64,000 nucleotides of DNA from Aristolochia californica (GCA_029961685.1 JARWKL010000005.1:3788501-3852500), one strand, 5' to 3'; positions 44,260 through 62,640 are shown, numbered from the stretch's first letter. Notes: generated by a model from the sequence alone, not told the origin. Numbers and translations: made by a program.

Positions 44260-45152
44260 GGCCGGACCAGACCCGTGCCTCCCATAATTGTGTGAAGCTG
44301 CAAAGCTCAAACGGCAAATCAAATCGAGGAAACAATAATTTGTAGTTTACTCGTCAGGAAAGTGGAAAGACGTGGAATCTACAACACAATCACCAAAAAA
44401 CACAAAAAATAAAAAAAAATCTCGCCTGCTGCTGCTGTTGCCGACAATATATTCAGTTTTCAAACTGGATTACACGTTTATACAACACAGCCCCCAATTA
44501 TTGAGTCCTTTACTTCATTAAATAATTCCCCCTGGTCACGTCGGAAAGCTCTTCAGGATTGCAAGACAGACTTATAAGGCAATCTTAAATGATGCTAAAC
44601 GATGCGGAATTTGTTTAAAATTCTAGTGTTGGCTCTTCTTCCGCTTGAAGGTTGATGAATGATGACTCTGAAGGAACTTTTCTATCAGCAAGGACATGCT
44701 AGCACTGTCTGAGAGGTCCACCATTCCACCTCTCTCTTTCTCTCTCTCTCTAAATTCAGAGAACGAGAGGTCAGAGGCACCTTCGGATAAAGAATCATGC
44801 TGTCGGAGAAAGAGCTCTGCAGAGCAAGGACTGCTCCACCCAAATGCTGGAGAAATTCAGAATTCTGATGTTTTTCACTTCAGGCACTTCCAAAACAAAA
44901 AGAAGAAAAATAAAGGCTGGAATAGTCAGGATATGTATATAAATGATTTTATTCAAGAAATAGAACTCTTCTTTGAAGAAATCAAATAATTGGGTTATGA
45001 TGAATGGGAAAATACAAACAGGTAAGAATGAAACAGGGAGATCTTGGTTGTCTGTAATTTTTATATCGTGAATTGCACTGTACATAAAGATCTCTCTGCT
45101 TTTACAGAATCATAACATGCAACAGAATTCCATATAGTCAGGACTAATTAAC
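44260..45152. other. Region downstream of ACR9, no gene seen
   Basis: This includes the likely 3' UTR of the minus-strand ACR9 gene nearest 45,152. There are CT-rich and A-rich simple tracts (for example 44,730-44,750). No coding region is supported. Confidence 0.4.
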
Positions 45153-47752
45153 TCACCAACCCATCAAGGTTCTTCTCACTCTGTCAACAATTTGGTTCCT
45201 AGCTCTTGGATTCGACAATGGAAACTCGCAGGTATCATCCAAGAGGAATCTGTACACTTCCCACTGCCGATCTGATGTCGAATGTCTTCCGATCTCTGCC
45301 TACAAATCACAAAGCATGTTAACCAGCAGGTATTTGACAAACAAAAGCTTGGGATACAGTTCAAATACTTACTGAGAAAATGCAGATCCCAAGCACTTTG
45401 AGAGCAAGGGTAACATCGTAGAAAACCCGGGGTCTCCCCTTACCCGACAACTCTACTGGATTAGCAACTAACAGTTCGATATCAGGCCCTCGATTTGCAA
45501 TGATCACTCGCAATGGGTGTAGCATTTCCATCCTTAAACGGGAAGACAGATAATTCTGCTTCTCACTGTCCACCTTTTTTTCCCCATCTATTTCCTGGAT
45601 AAATAGATCGATCTCACGGTAACCTTTCATAATTGGTGAGAACCGTCCATATGATATCTGTATATGAAGTAGCAAACATACTTGCATAAGAACAGATTTG
45701 GAAGCAAATTACAACCACCATATGTGTGGCAATTATAGCGTCTATATACTGTACAAATCTTAACTCGTTATTAATGAAGTCCCCAACAGGTTCTTCCAGG
45801 TGAGTTCAGGTCTAGCTATCCACTCCTTGCCGTCCAGGCAATTGTTCATTATCTATCCACAAAGGCCTGATAAGTTTTTTTTTTTTCTTTTTGTTTTTGG
45901 GATCATGGCCATTGACAATCTAGCCATGACTGATCCATATAGGCATTTTATTACACAAGTTGAACATTTTAACTACAGCAAATGTTCAAAATAAGCACTA
46001 AAAAGTGGTAAAATAAGACTGTTGCCTACCTTAATATTGCAGTCTTTAAGTGTTCTCAATATGTCATAGAGAAGGCCCTTTTGATCAACACAGTGAATTT
46101 GAAGTAGGGTGTGAGCAGGACTCAAGGAATTGTCAATTGTAACAATTGCCTTCTTCACCTTTGTCAATTCAGGGGTAAGTGCTTGTGAATGGACTTCGTT
46201 TTCGGATAACTCAAAGCTAAATAATTCTTCAGTAATAACTGAAGGAAGAGATGACAAACTGTGTTGGAAACCTTCATATTCTGGACCTGCCAGTAGAACC
46301 TCACAGCTGAGACATGACTCCCCTAGAACAGCATTTAGCTGTTCCAATGTCTCATCTCGCCGCTTTTTGGTGTGCAGCAGGTCCCTGGAAAAGAAATAAC
46401 ATTCAGATGAAACAGCAAAGATCACATTCAGCCATTCAGCTATCACAAAATCCACAGAGAAAAACTTACAAGCTGTCAGTAATGAAGAACAGGTCCATAA
46501 CTCGGCCATCTGGAGTTGTTGAGACTTTAACTCTCTGAATAATAAGCTCGATCTCGCAGAGAACATGCGTAACATCTGCAAAAAAGCATAAATAACTGGA
46601 AATTATGAATCATGAATTAAACTTCAAGGAAAAAGAGTACTGAGCTTAGTGGATTGGCAGCTACCATGTAACAATCCCTTCCGATTGAGGCAAAGAAACT
46701 TCAAAAGGTAGAGAGGTGAAGCAGTCGAGCGAGTTGGTAAGCTGAAGTAAAAAGAAACTGAACAGGAGGGGCATACAGACAGTAAGCGGTTCTTCAAATT
46801 TTCCCATCTCACTGTTGTTAAATTGGATCGCGGAATCACCCAGAACACAACATAGCACCATTTCCCATCGGTTGAAACATCTACAATTAAAATCATGAAT
46901 CAGACAAAGTGATCTGCAAACGAAGAAACGAAATATATATATATATATTTCTTTTTCTTTTTTTTTGAGGGGGGAGCAAGGGGGAAGGTATACACACGAA
47001 TAGTTGAAAATTGCAACCAAAGTAATGCTGACTGCTGATGAACTCGTAAAGAACTCAAAGGGGCTCTTCAGTAAAGAAGACTGGAGAAATGAAAGAAGGA
47101 AAACATATTCATACCGACGCATGAATAGCTTAAAGACATTGAAGGAAACTAGTAACAACACAAATACCTTATTTGATGTAACTGGAGTTCTCAGATGTAA
47201 TAGAACCCGACGAAGTTCATAAGAAATGTACGGGTAAGGAAGGCTGGAACTGTATTAAACAAAAAATACATTTTTTGACAAACAGCATATCAGTTCCGAG
47301 CAAAATTGAAACCGACTTTATTATAAGAAAACAGAGAAGAAGCAGATATTCGAACTCAAACCCTATATAAACTCAGAACCGACTCAAGTTCGAACCAAAA
47401 TATCAAATTAGCACCACATTTCAGAAATCGCGAACCCAGAACTGAAACCAAACGGCGAGAAATCGCATTAGAACCCGACGATCCAAAAACATAAAAAGAA
47501 GAAAAGAAAAGAAAAAAGAAGGTTAATGGACAGTAATAAAGAACGATGAGCACAGAAAAGTAAAACGAAAACAAAAACACGAAGCGCAAAATGCAGACCT
47601 CCTCTAGTAATGCAAAGCCCGAATTCAAGAATAATCCTGCAGAGATCGCAGCCCAAGCCCGTCTTGTCCGGGCAGTTCACCGTGATGACACATGGCTCAC
47701 CGGAATTATTCCCTCCCTCGATCTGCACCACGTCCTCGTTCGGTACTCCCAT
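45153..47752 (-). CDS. ACR9: ACT domain-repeat protein ACR9 orthologue
   Basis: Six exons join in phase on the minus strand (47,599-47,752; 46,665-46,880; 46,470-46,575; 46,030-46,384; 45,373-45,657; 45,153-45,299) to give 420 residues, close to the usual ACR9 length of about 410. The protein starts MGVPNEDVVQIEGG and holds several ACT modules: VITVNCPDKTGLGCDLC near the start, a second with RKGLLH and KVSTTPDGRVMDLFFITD, and a third with LLQIHCVDQKGLLYDILRT. The C-terminus has LLVANPVELSGKGRPRVFYD and ends LMGW. ACT domains typically bind amino acids, and plant ACR proteins are thought to be amino-acid sensors or regulators; no enzyme domain is present. LLHTKKRR and the C-terminal RARNQIVDRV favour ACR9 over ACR10. 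All introns are GT-AG, and no damage is visible. Confidence 0.93.
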
Positions 47753-48065
47753 GACGAAAAACTACAAAAAGAAAAAACGAAACACCCAATCCCTCAACCA
47801 GCGAACTACATCGACCAGAACGAGAAAAACAAAGGTCGGGCGGATTAATTTTCAGGTGGGCGACGTCAGCACTAGGCTCTAATCTTGGCGAGGTGAACCG
47901 AGAGAACCGACAGTGAGGACGAAGAAGAAGCAGAGTAGATTCTGCTCGATAAGGCTTCCTGCGCCTGTGAATCTGGGTGGGCGCGACTCCCAGAAGACTC
48001 GAAAAGGCAGCGAGAAGAGCTGGTTGTCGTACGTTCTTACTCGGTTGTCCTAATTAAATACGCCA

Positions 48066-48097
48066 GATTTGTACACGTCAGCACTAGCCCACGTGGG
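48066..48097 (-). promoter_or_regulatory. G-box with nearby ACGT element upstream of ACR9
   Basis: A palindromic CCCACGTGGG core (48,088-48,097) lies about 340 bases upstream of the ACR9 start codon. A second ACGT element (ACACGTCAGCAC) lies at about 48,072-48,083, and a similar ACGTCAGCACTAGG copy at about 47,863-47,876. G-boxes are bound by bZIP and bHLH factors. That these sites control ACR9 is inferred from position only. Confidence 0.45.
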
Positions 48098-48099
48098 GC

Positions 48100-49370
48100 C
48101 AACAATACTATAAAAAACTACTATCAGCTGTTACACGCTTTGTCGTTTACTCTTATAAAGTGAGAAAATGCAAGTCACAAGGGTAATTTGAAATATACTA
48201 TTAATAGTATTTTCTATATATTTTATATACATATTTTCTAGCACAAGCGCTTTAGGTATAAAACATTTCAAAATCATATTTTAGTTGAATGCATATTAAA
48301 TATTTACGATTGGTAATTCCCTTACAATAGCCTATACCGTGCTTAAATATCAAATCGTACATTGGCATATAACATGATAGATCAACCTACATGGGCTTGA
48401 TTGATAATTTAGAATGCAGTTTGACATAACTTATAAAACATAATAGATTTGACTGAAACGTGATCGATCATATAAAAATACTACTAGAAATATGTTATAA
48501 AGTATGATCGATCATATAGAACTTTGTATAGACAATTGTATAAAACATGATTAATCAATATAATTGGGTTGGTCTAACAATGAGTTATTTGAAATGTTGA
48601 AAACTCGTTGATGGATACCTTTATCACTTAGTATGCTTTGGGAATACAAAAACTATAATCGTTACACATGGTTGATCGATTGCACCTTTTCGTTGATCGA
48701 CCAACATTTTTTGAAGTTTTTTGTTAACACGCAAAAAATGGCTACTTCGGTTGGAAAATTTATGCATAGGCTCCCAAACTCATAGAGAACTAGGAGTTGA
48801 GCTTATATTGACATACAAAACCTCTGAAGAAGTAATTTTTAGCTTCATATTTTGATTTGACCATTTAGAAGAGGAGAACCTCATAATTGTCCAAATCTTC
48901 TAATGTCTCTTTTCATTCTTTGCATCCAAAGTTCCATCAAACTCCAATACATTTAATTTCTTGTGCTTAAAGTTGTTTGGAGAAGGGCTATCTTTCCGAA
49001 AACAAAGTTGTAAGTTTCTTCATATTCTTTTATATTTTATACTTTCTTTCTTATGAATTCTCTAGTACCTTAAAACTAGAACAATCGGCATTCTAGAACC
49101 TAAGTGCCAACTAGAGCCAAAATTTAATTTGTATTGAATCTCTTATGGAGAGATTGATTTGTGTAATTGGGGATTACATGTGGCTTAAAGAGAGTTTGAA
49201 CCTTCTTTGTATTTTCAGCTAATACAACAAACTAGTGGAATTTTTCGAGCAAGTGTTATTGGGCACTGACTACCATTAGGGGAACATCAAGAATAAAAAA
49301 AAGTCTTGTTATGATGTGTACTTGTTTTATTATTTGTCGTACTTTTTTTAAAGCCCAATGTGCTTATATG
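48100..49370. other. AT-rich intergenic region
   Basis: I see no supported gene, RNA or intact element. Several 'tatgatcgatcat'-like words recur between 48,370 and 48,560 (for example 'atgatagatcaacc', 'tgatcgatcatata'), suggesting a decayed repeat. Confidence 0.4.
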
Positions 49371-49379
49371 TTTTAATTA

Positions 49380-49602
49380 TTGTGGAACCGTATTTGTATC
49401 GCTCGGGCCAATCCTTGTATAAGGTCCTGTTGCGCCTCTCACTAATGCCTCGAGGTTTTAGCGCAACTGGTTTCAACATGGTATCAGAGCAGGTTGGTCC
49501 CGAGTTTAAATCCTCCTCCCCCCCCAAAGGCCGTGAATTTGGCCACCGAATTTCCACGGGTATTCCCTGTGCGGGGGAGTGTGGCCAGATCAGTGGATAC
49601 CT
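49380..49602 (+). mobile_element. LTR/TRIM remnant with primer site and purine tract
   Basis: A probable LTR end (...TTTCAACA, 49,478) is followed directly by TGGTATCAGAGC (49,479-49,490), the initiator methionine tRNA site. About 80 bases later comes GCGGGGGAG (49,571-49,579) and a TGTGGCC that could start the 3' LTR. The interior is far too short to code, as in TRIM elements. The left LTR border (guessed as TGTGGAACC near 49,380) is uncertain. The 3' LTR breaks off at the helicase fragment. Confidence 0.6.
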
Positions 49603-50455
49603 TCATATTGGCACATTAGTCCGGACAAACTTAAGGTCAGCTAGATAATTACTTTCAGCAAAATCATGCAATGTGCGATGTGCCCGGGCCCCCTCATGAC
49701 CACCCCTGCTAAGTTTTTGCTTCAAGGTCCTTCTAAGTTCATCAGAGTCCTGTAAAAGTAGCATCATCTGCTCTTCAATGGTACCACGCATTGCCAAAGT
49801 TTCAACATAAATGGGTCGTGTAGCCCACATGCGATGAGCACGACCGACAAGTCAAGGCCTAAGGCTGCACTGCCATCCATAAGCAGAGCCATGCAATCTG
49901 GATCATGCTGAAAAGTAGTGAGAGACTTCAACTTGTTACTCAAATGCATTGGACTGTACATTCCAGCATATTTTATACCAGCACCTGTTAAACTGTTGTT
50001 CCATTAAATGTATATGCTCAAGAAACTGAGAAAATATATGCACTTTCTCTGGTAGTATCCCATGTGATTTATCACTTGACTCAGAATTGACCCGATGGTG
50101 CGCTAGGATATCTGAATGGCCTTCTTGGTATGACAAAAGAACCTCATCAAGGGGGATCACATTTTCATATCCATCCAGGTAATAATCTAGCTTCTTATTA
50201 ACCTCTTGTAGAGCCTTCAACTTTTCCACAAGGTACGCAACTTTACTGCTAGAAGTTGCATGCCAATCTGGATCCCAGTTATCCTGTTTGTAAGATGGTT
50301 GTAATTCTATTAGATCCATGGGAACAGGCCACTTTGGATTAGGGTTTTCTGGATGTGGCAATGTATCAGGGTTCTGCATTTCATAAAGATTACCACAGCC
50401 AGGGAGAGTGCATCTTTCACTGTCAAGAGCAACACAATCAAGGCACAATTATAAT
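49603..50455 (-). pseudogene. Truncated F-box/SNF2-type helicase fragment (At3g54460-like)
   Basis: The minus strand at 49,936-50,448 reads CLDCVALDSERCTLPGCG, then PENPNPKWPVPMDLIELQPS, SSSKVAYLVEKLKALQE and LPEKVHIFSQFLEHIHLMEQQ. This is the zinc-finger to C-terminal helicase segment of the plant F-box/SNF2 protein family I know from At3g54460. After a frameshift near 49,960 it continues MYSPMHLSNK and DGSAALGLDLS. A deletion then removes the helicase motif V-VI stretch, and the frame shifts again before WATRPIYVETLAMRGTIEEQ and FAESNYLADLKFVRTN. The N-terminal F-box, PHD-type and ATP-binding parts are absent upstream. It is a dead 3' fragment, probably a partial gene duplicate. Confidence 0.82.
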
Positions 50456-53280
50456 CTTAATTTACCTCTCTCTTGAGAAGCCACCTAGGCCAAAATGTAT
50501 AAATCAAGGTGTTTAGGTCAATGGCTTGTATTGGGAGAAATGAGAAACAAAGATTATGACCTCATACATACAAGAGAAATTCTTAAATTTGTCTCTGAAA
50601 TATCAAATGAAGAGAGTTGAAAAGGATAAAATGTTGCACTCAAATATAGATAGAGTCAAATAAAAAAAAAAGAGTAGAATATTAGAGATTTCAGAATAAA
50701 AGACAATAGTGAAATTGGATGAGAGGAGGGAGTAGTTACCTCACAATAAATGGTTGGTGATGACAAGCCTTTGGAGGAGAGTGTAAAGGGAGAACAATGA
50801 AAAGCAACAATGACATTGTCACCATAGCAGAAGCAATCACCATCTGTGATTTGTGGATCTGACAGAGGGAATATTTGAAAAATCTCCTTCAAACTCAAAG
50901 AAAGTATGAAATGGAAGAAAAACAGAGAGCAATGCATATAACTTGGTCAATGGCCAACAAAGAACGTCATGATTCTTCTCCTTTAAACAACACAATAATC
51001 TCTTTGAACTATTTTTCATTGATGAAAAACCGGATGAGATGTCAGAGAGAAGGTGGAGGAAAAGAAGAGAAGAGGAGGAGATGACTTACTTGAGTGAAGA
51101 ACTGAACCAAATGTTGAATGTAAGAGCATTGAAATTGAATGTTTGGAGAAAAAGTTAGAAGATTAGAAGAATAAGAAGAAGAGAAGAGAAAAGAGAAGAG
51201 AGGAGAGGATTTACCCGAGTCAAGTAGAGATCGAGCATGGCTCTCAAAGTGTCGAAAAAGAATGAACTTTGAGGAACAAACACATACAGTTTAAACAGAG
51301 ATTGAATGCGTATAATAAGTTATTGAATTAATCCTTCTCTAGATTCCCATAGTAGGTTTATATCAGACACTAAACCATTTGACAACATGTACCCTTTCCT
51401 TTAGTCTCCCACATCTCCACCTCCCTCCCTTCGTCCCTTGATTGTTCTAATTCTCCTCTACCCATCTTTGGTGACACCTCCCCTAGACATAACTACTTTC
51501 ATCAAGACCACCATTTGGGTCGGCATCTTGCCCTCTCTTCCTTGGAATTCATTCATTGGGTTCAGAGTTTATGCTCCTCATTCCAATATGTTGCCTCCCT
51601 CTCCAAAGGCAACATGAATATAAACAATTAGCATTACTATCCAAGTAAGGCTAAAGACAACCTGATTTGCCTATACTAAGATATTTCAATAATATTTTCA
51701 CACTCTTGGCTTATGAGATTTTTAATATACATTCATAAACTAGGTAAAAGACATCCAAAGTAGTTATACATATAATATTTCTCAATTAATTTAATTAAGG
51801 GCTATGTAAGCTTTTGATGGTAATAGGCCCTAGAAATTTTCTAATTTATCTCCTAATTGTGTCTTAATCCATTTCTATTAGGTTTGATTAGTTTGTATAG
51901 AGGCACACAAATTTGTGAATTTTAATTCTAGGGAAATGACTAATATATAGTCTACCCAATTACATCCAAACATCATGACTTGTAAGAGTAGCAAATCAAT
52001 GATTGTGAACGAAGCTCATGTCAATGAAGTGGCTAAGTTTTTTAATTGTTAATTAAACTCACTTTATTGTGGGTATATTTATATTCTAAGTTTGAACTTG
52101 TGACAATGGATCTAGTTTTCAAATGTATTCCAGTATTCTAGGTTAAAATTTCTTACAAATATGACTAAGAGGAATAGATTCAAACATATAAGCTTAAGGT
52201 TTCAAATTCACCTAATCTCTCAATCCTCAATTGAGCTGAAACCAAGTGCTATATGTAACAAACAAGGGATCCTTAGGTAACTGATTTGACTCATAGATAG
52301 TCACTCAAGGCTACCTTTGTTGGATTGATTATAAGACTTACCAAAGTATTATCTATCTAAATGATAAAAGTGGATAATTGTAACTAAGGACCAAATTCAA
52401 TCACTAATACTACGAGGTAGATAGCTTTAGCCTTCCAAAGAAGCGTCTCACCCAAAGGTAGCATTTCTTTTAGTAATTAGATTATGTTATCTATTGTTTT
52501 GTTGTTTATATTGCTCGTTGTCTTAGTATGAAACAACATGATAGAAACTTCACCAGGAAATAACTACTTGTCTCCACACATGAATAACTTCGAAAACTTA
52601 TTAGTGCAATTGGTTCCTTCTCTTGAGTATCGGTCGACTTGACTACGCACTTCCTGCCCATCAAGAATGTTGATTTTATCCTACTTGCAAGTCGTGCATG
52701 AGTGTGTAACTTGAATTTGTGTCTCCACCTCGCCGATTAGAGACTCAATGTTGTTTACTATTGTATGGTTACAATTAAGACAATTACCAAAGTTTTGGCA
52801 ACACCTCCCTACACTCCTCCTGTTATGCCGATATTTATTTGTGATCCGATACACACCAAACTTTGTTATCAAAGTATGGTCTATAATAGGTTAGCAAATT
52901 ATACAATATAATTGTGAGGACTTTCAAGGATATGCAATTAAATAATTGGGAACAATTGTCTTAAATCATAATATCATACAACGATAAATAATATTTTTGG
53001 GTCCCAAACTATCCTACATGAGAATGATAGACTAACATTTGGCTTTTGTTTACTTAATTATCAATTAGTGCTAGTCAACTAATTTAGTTAATTAGATAAT
53101 TACTTATTATTTTTTAATTATTAATCACTTAATTAATTACATAATTAGTTAATCTAAGTTTTTCCTCACTTAAATAAAGACTGCTGAAAGGAAGATACTT
53201 TTTTCAGGTCTTTATGTTCTTTGTGGAATCTGGATATGGCAGGGTAAAAGGAGAATATAATTGATCTATGGAAAAAGACT
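50456..53280. other. Intergenic region, no gene seen
   Basis: Mostly AT-rich sequence. A purine (GAA/GA) rich stretch lies at 51,050-51,210. I found no supported coding region, RNA gene or intact transposon. The stretch at 51,300-52,900 has some repeat-like character but no diagnostic ends. Confidence 0.4.
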
Positions 53281-53287
53281 GTGAATC

Positions 53288-53428
53288 AGCCCATACTCTC
53301 CACTCAATTCTCATACAGCGCAGATGGGCTTCAAGATGGGCCTCATAAGTTAAAGCCTCACACTTCATGGAATTGCCCACAGTCTACATGTACATCTTGT
53401 CTGGATGGGCTTCCCACTGATCTGGGCT
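53288..53428 (+). promoter_or_regulatory. Cluster of site II (TGGGCY) elements
   Basis: There are five matches in 141 bases: AGCCCA (reverse strand) at 53,288-53,293, TGGGCT at 53,325-53,330, TGGGCC at 53,337-53,342, TGGGCT at 53,406-53,411 and TGGGCT at 53,423-53,428. They lie 130-270 bases upstream of the ATP synthase 6 kDa start. Site II motifs bound by TCP factors are typical of plant promoters for mitochondrial and ribosomal proteins, so position and number fit the downstream gene. Confidence 0.65.
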
Positions 53429-53558
53429 TCGGATCGATTTTAAGAGACGAGGCCTGTTATGGGGTCTCTCTCCTCACTATATGTATCGTCCCATTATTTC
53501 AATCAGGGCGAGTGAACGTCTAGCAAGAGACAGCCCTAAGGAGAGGAAGTGCGTGAAG

Positions 53559-53819
53559 ATGAGGAAATTTGATCCATGGCCGGTGTTTTTCAGGAGAGAG
53601 TGGAAGCGGAACTGGCCGTTCTTGGTTGGTTTCGCCATTACTGGGGCTCTTATCACCAAGATGACACTCAACCTCACCGGTAACATACTTCTCTTAATTT
53701 TTTTTAACCTATCATCTCACTACATCTTTTGCCGCTTCCTTCCTTAATCTCTCCTCTTTCTGGATCTTTCAGATGAGGATGCCGCCAAATCGGATTTCGT
53801 GAAGAGGCACAATAGGTAA
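53559..53819 (+). CDS. Mitochondrial ATP synthase 6 kDa subunit
   Basis: Two exons (53,559-53,679 and 53,773-53,819) with a GT-AG intron of 93 bases in phase 1 give 55 residues. The start MRKFDPWPVFFRREW is the diagnostic N-terminus of the plant-specific 6 kDa subunit of mitochondrial F1Fo ATP synthase. A single membrane segment follows (WPFLVGFAITGALITKMTL), then an acidic segment and a basic end (FVKRHNR). The protein is expected in the inner mitochondrial membrane as part of Fo. Length matches the family (about 55 residues). An in-frame Met at 53,481 exists, but the family always starts at MRxFDPWP. No damage is seen. Confidence 0.94.
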
Positions 53820-54925
53820 AGTATGTCCCTTTTGCCCCTTGGTCCTCCTTATCCTGACCCTACTACTCCGTTGCATTTTTCAGCTTTTTTTTTTAAGGTA
53901 TTTGTAAGTAATCTCTGTTCTTTATTTATTATTTATAATCTGTTGGAGATCTGTTAGGATCGTGCTGAGGATATCAATTGGAAGTTTAAAAGTACTGAAG
54001 AGCTGGTGTGCATACTAACTTATTAATTTTAAGGTGGATGGTTTCGAGCTTTAGTATTAGAGTGTAGTTTGCTCAAACCCATCCGCTTATATCGACACTT
54101 TTTGTGTCATTTATAAAAATAAGGAGATTAGAGATTTTATCAGAATAATACTGGGGAATAAATTAGCTACAACAGAAAAATAGAAGCTTGTGAAAGAAAA
54201 ATTTGGTCTCACTTCTCGGTTGTTTTGTCTATATAGGGGCTGTGGAATGTGCCAGAGTGCAAAAATTAATATCATCCAATATACTCAACCTCTATCTCCT
54301 AGCCTTCACATGTTTGACTTTCTTATCAACTTCAGTTCTGTCTATAGTCTTAGTTCTGAGGATCAGGCAATGCATAGTCTGATTTTTAATTACTTGGACA
54401 GATTACTGGTGTAGATTATTGTGGTAAAGTGGTGTCTAAATTGACTATAATTCCACATTTATTTATTTTTCCTTTGAAACTCGGTTTTCATCATGTTATT
54501 AATTTGTAGAAGATAAAATTGATACGTAGAAGAAACTGAGAAGCTTATGCTGTCCTGTGTAGGTTATGGTTACGATACACCAAGATATCAATTGATGAAG
54601 GGTGCTTTGTATTTAATTATATGGGGGGATACATTCAGGAAAAGCAGTAAAATGAACTTAGATTTGATTCGCCCTTACTTGTTTTGCTGCATGAATTAGA
54701 ACGTTAGACCATTCAACATTGTTGCTAACGTTAAGACGGTTATTATGGACTTCTTCTTCAGGACTGTACATTGGCCCAAATCTAATGACCACGTTTTTTC
54801 AATTTCAGGTGCTGTGTTTCTGAGCCTGTAGGGGAAAGATAGTCCCTCGTGTCATTAGTTTGTCTTTGCATTAGAAGGCTTGCCATTGATGGGCTTTCTT
54901 TTGTAGTCAAAAATCTTTTTCAGTG
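53820..54925. other. Downstream of the ATP synthase gene, no second gene seen
   Basis: This probably includes its 3' UTR. A cDNA would be needed to place the end. No coding region is supported. Confidence 0.4.
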
Positions 54926-55220
54926 TCAAAACTTTTTTTTTTTTTTTTGAAAAAGATGCTTTTCTCTAAAGCCCAAAGGCTATAACAAATACAACCAAGG
55001 AGGGGGGATGAGGGATTGGAGGGTGACCCTCTCTTTAGCATAAGAATCAGCTAGCCCATTGGTGGCTCTGGAAACTTGAGACCACTTACAAACATCACCG
55101 TCAGTTAAATCTAGGATTCATGAAAACAATACCAGTGATGCCAAGGAGGATCACTCTTCTTAGTGCAACATTCCATAATTTTCAATCTCAAACCTTATGT
55201 ATGTCACAAGCTTAGAATGT
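54926..55220 (-). mobile_element. 5'-truncated LINE 3' end
   Basis: A T tract (54,931-54,949) followed on the minus strand by a 3' UTR and the LINE C-terminal motif (QVSRATNGLADSYAKERVTL, about 55,015-55,085), so the element ends in poly(A) on the minus strand. More decayed RNase H sequence may reach about 55,220. It is unrelated in position to the large LINE nest on the left. Confidence 0.7.
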
Positions 55221-56781
55221 CTTTGAGCCATTGATGGCAGTGTCAGCAATTATATATTGATAATACATTCTACATCTGGTATGTGCCACTCTTCACAGAT
55301 GAATGTTGCTAGGTGAAAGTGGTGATCTGGATATTCTTCTTATATTCTGCATGACACATTTTACCTTGTGTATTCTAGTTTTTGAGAATGCTTCAGCTAC
55401 ATTGTATATTGTCTGCCTACTAATAATGGTGTGGATTGTATGTTGTTGATGGGGCCTGTAATCTATGGAAATGGGTTGCTTTTTCTTGGCTATAGCCAAT
55501 GTGTTATCTCAACCATGCACTAGGTGTCTGGATATGCTGAATGTGTGGAAGACATGAAACTTCAAAATGAACCCCTGCATTTATGAAGAAGTGAAAATGA
55601 AATAAATGAGGTCAATTGAGAGTAAACAAGTAAAGAAAGAAAAACAAAAATGGTGGTGAGGAGTTACTGTTGCTGCAAAGCTGTTAGCTGAGATGTAACA
55701 TTTTTATCTATCCCACTTAAAGGTGGTCTGAACTCTGGTACTTCTTATTGCAGGTGACTATCTAAATGGATGGTAGTTACTGGCTGAAGTCATTTGGTGG
55801 ACTTGGGAAAGTGAGATGCATCAACCCAGTTTTAAGACTTTGTTTTTTTTTCCAATTTGAATAATTACACCCAATGGGTGGTTTCTCTACCCCGTAGTTA
55901 TCCAACCTTCCAAACTTCTTGTTTTATCTGCCTAGAGTACATGTGGTGCGTCCTAGCACATACAAGTAAACTACTGTGGCATAATTTTTCTGCCTGTTTT
56001 CTCGTTAACTGTGTAAAATGTGATGCCTTTGCACAGTGGGGAAGTTCATATATCAGCCACTTTTCTATTCAATTTGGGTGAAGGATTCTAAACATCTTCG
56101 TTGAGACTACTCTTCAATATCATAACTCCGAATAGGATGGACTAAATACAGATTGTGCCGCCGTAGGACGCTCAATTCTATGATCTACGAAGTGATATCT
56201 CTTTGCAATTGTGATATCTCCATAGAATTGTGGATGCATTCCAATCTGGATCATAATTTACGTGAAGGCGTAAAGGCCAGATTTAACAGACAAAATTGAC
56301 TGATTACATTTATAATATGCAAATGCTTTACCAGGTTACAAAAGCATACAGTTTTCTGAAAACGTACATGAATAATAATCCTGGAATCCCATTGTTTGCT
56401 AAGAGGGTATTTTGAACTAAAAAATGCGACAATCTTTGGTCTAGTGAAATCTGATTCTTTTAAAATGATCAAATTCCGGCTGTTAAATTACAAATGTGGA
56501 GGACGATCCATTACATAATTAATTTGAAGAAGGTTCTGATACAGAAGACGGAAATACTTGATTGAGCTATGCCAAAGGCACAATTACCTTCTCATCAGCC
56601 CAAGCCTGCCTCCCACCACAGTGGCAGTGATCGCCTAATCTGGCCATTGCCTGCCTACGGGTGCTAAACTACGTAACCACCTCTGCAAAGGTGAAGATAG
56701 TAAGGCGAAAATGGAACAAACATTAGATCCCACAAATTTACACCTCCTATCCAAGCATTACTCTTATTCACAGGAAATTCG
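55221..56781. other. Intergenic region, ends with the SnRK1 3' UTR
   Basis: No gene is supported between the LINE end and the SnRK1 stop codon. The part next to 56,781 should be the 3' UTR of the minus-strand kinase gene. I did not find a clear polyadenylation signal that decides its end. Confidence 0.4.

Positions 56782-62640
<5,859 letters not shown>

Noticed and set aside
44180..44270. Possible transposon end ('gggtttggcaaacccgacaccgg')
   Set aside because: No matching second end or target duplication found nearby.
53481..53558. Upstream Met start for the ATP synthase 6 kDa subunit
   Set aside because: The family begins at MRxFDPWP. The upstream 26 residues have no resemblance to the family, and the protein is not known to have a cleaved presequence.
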